NCBI RefSeq assembly: GCF_014203015.1
Contig: NZ_JACHIB010000017.1
Span: 54,743-118,742 of the forward strand
DNA length: 64,000 bases
DNA from: Castellaniella defragrans
Lineage (GTDB): Bacteria; Pseudomonadota; Gammaproteobacteria; Burkholderiales; Burkholderiaceae_B
Reading direction: 5' to 3'
Within the stretch, counting starts at the first letter, position 1. Each line of letters starts with the position of its first letter. This document shows, one piece after another, positions 61,315-64,000 of the stretch. A program made the translations under genes and the position numbers. The notes beneath the pieces were generated by a model that made no database searches, had not been told where the DNA came from, and saw only the letters and a list, made by a program, of their open reading frames with translations.

Positions 61315-62289
61315 ATGGACGACATGAACGACTCGTTCTTCATCAGGCGCCCGCCGCCGCCCCCCGAGAACGCTCCCGAGAGCGCCGCCGAACCGCAAGC
61401 CGGCTGCCCCGGCGGGCCCGCCACGAACCCTCCCCTGCCCGAGGCCGAGCGCCTGCGCGCCATCGTCGAATCGCCCACGTACCGCCTGGCGTACGAGGAC
61501 CTGGACCTGCTCACCCAGAAGGACCTGCGCCCGCTGCGCCTGCAGCTCGAACTGCTCAAGCCCGAGCGCGTGCTGTATGAGCAGGGCGTGCACTCGACCG
61601 TGGTGGTGTTCGGCAGCGCGCGCGTGCGCGATGCCGCCACCGCGCGCGACCGGCTCGCCGCGCTGGAACGGCAGGCGGATTCCGCAGCGGCGGATCCCGT
61701 GCTCGAACGGCAGCTGGCCCAGGCCCGCCGCCGGGTCGAACAGGCGCGATACTACGAGGAGGCGCAGCGTTTCGCGCGGCTGATCTCGGCGCGCTTCCAG
61801 CAGGAAAGGCGATGCGATTTCGTCGTCGTCACCGGCGGCGGGCCGGGCATCATGGAAGCCGCCAACCGCGGCGCGTTCGAGGCCGGCGCGCGCTCGATCG
61901 GGCTCAACATCACCCTGCCGCACGAGCAGGCCCCCAACCCCTACATCACGCCGGCACTGGCATTCCGTTTCCACTACTTCGCGATGCGCAAGATGCATTT
62001 CCTGATGCATGCGCTCGCCCTGGTGTCCTTTCCGGGCGGCTACGGCACCCTGGACGAACTGTTCGAGGTGCTGACCCTGATCCAGACCGGCAAGATGCCC
62101 CGCATCCCGGTGGTGCTCGTCGGCCGCACGTTCTGGCGCCGCGTCGTCGATTTCGACTACCTGATCGACGAGGGCTACATCGCGGCCGAGGACATCGACC
62201 TGTTCCAGTACGCGGACGACGCCGAGGAGATCATGGCGGCCCTGGAAGGCTTCTACGCAGGCACCCCGCGCAAAGGCGCGGGAGAATGA
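61315..62289 (+). CDS. LOG family (lysine decarboxylase-like fold) protein
   Basis: A protein of about 324 residues of the LOG/YgdH type. VVTGGGPGIMEAANRGAFEAGARSIGLNITLPHEQ (about 178-212) and FPGGYGTLDELFEVLTLIQTGK (about 242-262) are the family nucleotide-binding motifs, with PGGYGTxxE intact. The N-terminal 100 residues have a Pro-rich start and a helical part typical of the long bacterial subgroup. Members cleave nucleoside 5'-monophosphates or release cytokinin-like bases. Two start ATGs (61315, 61324) are close; the first is taken. Confidence 0.88.
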   Translation: MDDMNDSFFIRRPPPPPENAPESAAEPQAGCPGGPATNPPLPEAERLRAIVESPTYRLAYEDLDLLTQKDLRPLRLQLELLKPERVLYEQGVHSTVVVFGSARVRDAATARDRLAALERQADSAAADPVLERQLAQARRRVEQARYYEEAQRFARLISARFQQERRCDFVVVTGGGPGIMEAANRGAFEAGARSIGLNITLPHEQAPNPYITPALAFRFHYFAMRKMHFLMHALALVSFPGGYGTLDELFEVLTLIQTGKMPRIPVVLVGRTFWRRVVDFDYLIDEGYIAAEDIDLFQYADDAEEIMAALEGFYAGTPRKGAGE

Positions 62290-62538
62290 ATCCGCCGGCA
62301 CCCCGCCTGCGAGCCTGATCGCTGCGAGCGTGATCACGTCCGTACGCCCAGGGACTGCCACGAGCCGCCTCGGCTGGCCTTCGACCCCGGCTGGCCTTCG
62401 ATCATCCTCCGTCTGAAGCGGCAGTCCCCAGGCATGCAATTTGCTGCCCCGTTGCCCCATGCACATCGCAACGAACCGCCGAATGGCCTCCCGCTTCCCA
62501 GGCCGGGACCATTCCGAACGGTTCCGACGGAGGCCAAG

Positions 62539-62853
62539 ATGGTGACGGACAAGGACCTGGCGCGCGCCCGGCAGGACAAGGATTTCGACGAAACGGCCAG
62601 TCTCGTGAAAACAGGCGCGACGCAACCGGCGCTGGGGCCCAGCGACTCCAGCGACTCGGGCAACGACCTGCCCGCCGACATGCCGGACACGGACAGCGAC
62701 CGGCACAACACGGGCGAGCGCCCGCAGGTCGAAAACACTGGCGACGAGCCGCTGGAAGACGACATCGAACCCGACAGGATCGTGCCGGACGAGGAGGCCG
62801 GGCTGGCCCGTACGCCGCCGGATCCGGTGCGCAACGGCGGGAGGACGGATTAA
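62539..62853 (+). CDS. Small acidic hypothetical protein
   Basis: A 104-residue, very acidic, Pro/Asp/Glu-rich protein with no hydrophobic core, probably disordered: DSGNDLPADMPDTDSDRHN and EPLEDDIEPDRIVPDEEAG are typical stretches. The ATG at 62539 is chosen because CGGAGG precedes it; an in-frame upstream extension shows no such features. Similar proteins are common in Bordetella/Achromobacter-type genomes and their function is unknown. Confidence 0.6.
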   Translation: MVTDKDLARARQDKDFDETASLVKTGATQPALGPSDSSDSGNDLPADMPDTDSDRHNTGERPQVENTGDEPLEDDIEPDRIVPDEEAGLARTPPDPVRNGGRTD

Positions 62854-63077
62854 CGGCGGACGCCGGGGGGCAGCGGCGCGCGGCCCCTTCCCCCCGGGCG
62901 AGGCCATGGCGGTCAGCCCGGCAGGACGGAAAATCACGGCTGACGGAGAATCACAGGTGGCCGCGGGCGGCCACATGAGCGATCGCGGGCGGCCCGGGGC
63001 CGCGGGAACCTGCCGGGCCGGAGCGAAAACACGCCTATCATGGCATACGGCATGGAACACTCTCGCCCGCCCCCCGT

Positions 63078-63938
63078 ATGGATGACCAACCCCTGACCCT
63101 CGACCAGGCTCGCAGGCTCCAGCTCGCCGCCCAGGGCCTGCTGACCACGCCGCGCCGCAAAGCCACTCCCGCGGACCTGCGCCAGTGCATCGCGCGCATG
63201 CAGCTGCTGCAGATCGATACCATCCACGTGGTGGCGCGCAGCCCGTACCTGGTCCTGTTTTCCCGCCTGGGCCACTATCCGCCGGCATGGCTGGACGCGG
63301 CCTTGGCACAGGGCGAGGTCTTTGAAACCTGGGCGCACGAGGCCTGTTTCGCCCCCATGGCCGACGTGGGCCTGCATCGCAGCTACAACCAACAGGCGCG
63401 CGTTCACTGGGGCCTGAAGCGCGCACGGGAAAACGTCGCCAGCCACCGGGCCCAGCTGGACGCGCTGCTGGCCCACATCGACGCCCACGGCCCGGTCAAA
63501 TCGGCCCACTTCAAGCGCACGGACGGGCAAGGCGGCGGCTGGTGGGGCTGGAAGGACGAAAAACGCTGGCTCGAAACCCTGTTCGCCACGGGCGCCCTCA
63601 TGGTGGCCCGGCGGGACAAGTTCCAGCGCGTCTACGACCTCGCCCATCGCGTCTGCCCCGCACTGGCGGACGCGCCCTTGCCCGATGCCGCCGAAGTGCA
63701 TGCGCAATTCGTCGAGAAGGCCGTCCTTGCCCTGGGCATCACCCAGGCCCGCTGGATCCACGACTACTTCCGCCAGAAACCCCGGCTGAAGGATCCCGAC
63801 CTGGACGCGCTGGTCGCCCGGGGCGTGCTGCGGCGGGTGGACGTGCGCGGTTGGTCCAGCCCTGGCTACGTGCACCGGCGGCACGCCGACCTGCTGCAAA
63901 AGGCCCTAGCCCGAAGATTTCTTCAGCAAACCTGCTGA
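63078..63938 (+). CDS. YcaQ/HTH_42-type winged-helix protein, C-terminally truncated
   Basis: The gene encodes 286 residues that follow YcaQ-type proteins from the start: LDQARRLQLAAQGLL, RMQLLQIDTIHVVARSPYLVLFSRLGHYPPAWLD (about 45-75), WGWKDEKRWLETLFATGALMVARRDKFQRVYDLAHRV (about 155-190) and RGVLRRVDVRGWSSPGYVHRRH. Family members continue for about 100 more residues; here the frame ends soon after ADLLQKALARR. YcaQ is a DNA glycosylase that unhooks interstrand crosslinks; its DNA-contacting C-terminal part would be missing. Either a frameshift or an inserted element near 63915 has cut it. Confidence 0.75.
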   Translation: MDDQPLTLDQARRLQLAAQGLLTTPRRKATPADLRQCIARMQLLQIDTIHVVARSPYLVLFSRLGHYPPAWLDAALAQGEVFETWAHEACFAPMADVGLHRSYNQQARVHWGLKRARENVASHRAQLDALLAHIDAHGPVKSAHFKRTDGQGGGWWGWKDEKRWLETLFATGALMVARRDKFQRVYDLAHRVCPALADAPLPDAAEVHAQFVEKAVLALGITQARWIHDYFRQKPRLKDPDLDALVARGVLRRVDVRGWSSPGYVHRRHADLLQKALARRFLQQTC

Positions 63939-63940
63939 AG
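63922..63940. terminator. Hairpin at the truncated end of the YcaQ-like gene
   Basis: CTTCAGCA and TGCTGAAG flank a 4-base spacer and are followed by CGATTTTTG. It overlaps the stop codon and could be a terminator or the end of an inserted element that continues beyond the window. Confidence 0.5.
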
Positions 63941-64000
63941 CGATTTTTGGGTGCGCAGGCTGCCCCGGCGATGAAGCAGTAGGGATCAGCGGTGTGTGGA

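Noticed and set aside
1..64000. CRISPR array or Cas genes
   Set aside because: No set of regularly spaced repeats and no Cas-like protein was seen. The five 17-bp repeats at 7092-7176 have no spacers.

Overview
This window looks like the chromosome of a high-GC, flagellated betaproteobacterium, most plausibly of the Alcaligenaceae (Bordetella/Achromobacter-like). The evidence is the hemW-rdgB-rph / yicC order, a fabA-fabB pair, the codon use, and flagellins of the MAVINTNYL type. The genus is an inference. No rRNA, tRNA or CRISPR array was seen.

Layout. (1) 1-25.7 kb is mostly ordinary chromosome: hemW (partial), rdgB, rph, yicC; a nitric oxide reductase cluster with an FNR-type box upstream and an unusual two-haem NorC; a urea transporter; two MFS exporters; fabA/fabB; a chemoreceptor with a FlhE-like protein; NRDE and YqeY proteins; an Old Yellow Enzyme homologue; a KtrA/KtrB potassium system; a HisJ/Q/M-type amino-acid importer without its ATPase; an AbiE toxin-antitoxin pair; YchJ, a glutathione transferase, a YbhB-like protein and an AraC regulator. 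(2) 25.5-38.4 kb is a mosaic accessory region: fossil HigBA, a Zn-alcohol dehydrogenase, a divergent flagellin with a glycosyltransferase, an Rpn-type nuclease, an AT-richer block (OGG-like protein, an IS5-type element, an IS66 fragment, a YaaW-type two-gene module), and then a second flagellin, a tyrosine recombinase and the main flagellin. (3) 39.4-58.4 kb is a glycan locus: a 1,209-residue multi-domain glycosyltransferase, methyltransferases, a DegT aminotransferase, an ATP-grasp/HAD fusion, TagD, a CDP-glycerol transferase, four GT2 enzymes and an overlapping CDP-6-deoxyhexose operon starting with rfbF-rfbG. (4) 58.4-64 kb holds an IS3 fragment, a membrane protein, a second Rpn-type nuclease in the opposite orientation, a LOG protein, an acidic small protein and a YcaQ-like gene that ends early.

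The most interesting structure is at 36.68-38.43 kb. Two flagellin genes point away from each other around a tyrosine recombinase gene. The right one (fliC1) has a sigma-28-like promoter, a ribosome binding site and ATG. The left one (fliC2) has a complete body and terminator, but its homology stops at codon 3, and it has no ATG and no visible flagellar promoter. A 10-bp inverted repeat lies exactly at both homology breakpoints. Inverting the 1.74-kb segment between them would give fliC2 the promoter, RBS and first codons in frame and silence fliC1. This would be a promoter-and-start-codon switch for flagellin antigenic variation carrying its own recombinase, next to a locus likely to glycosylate flagellin or a surface polysaccharide. 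The inversion is inferred from the sequence and has not been observed.
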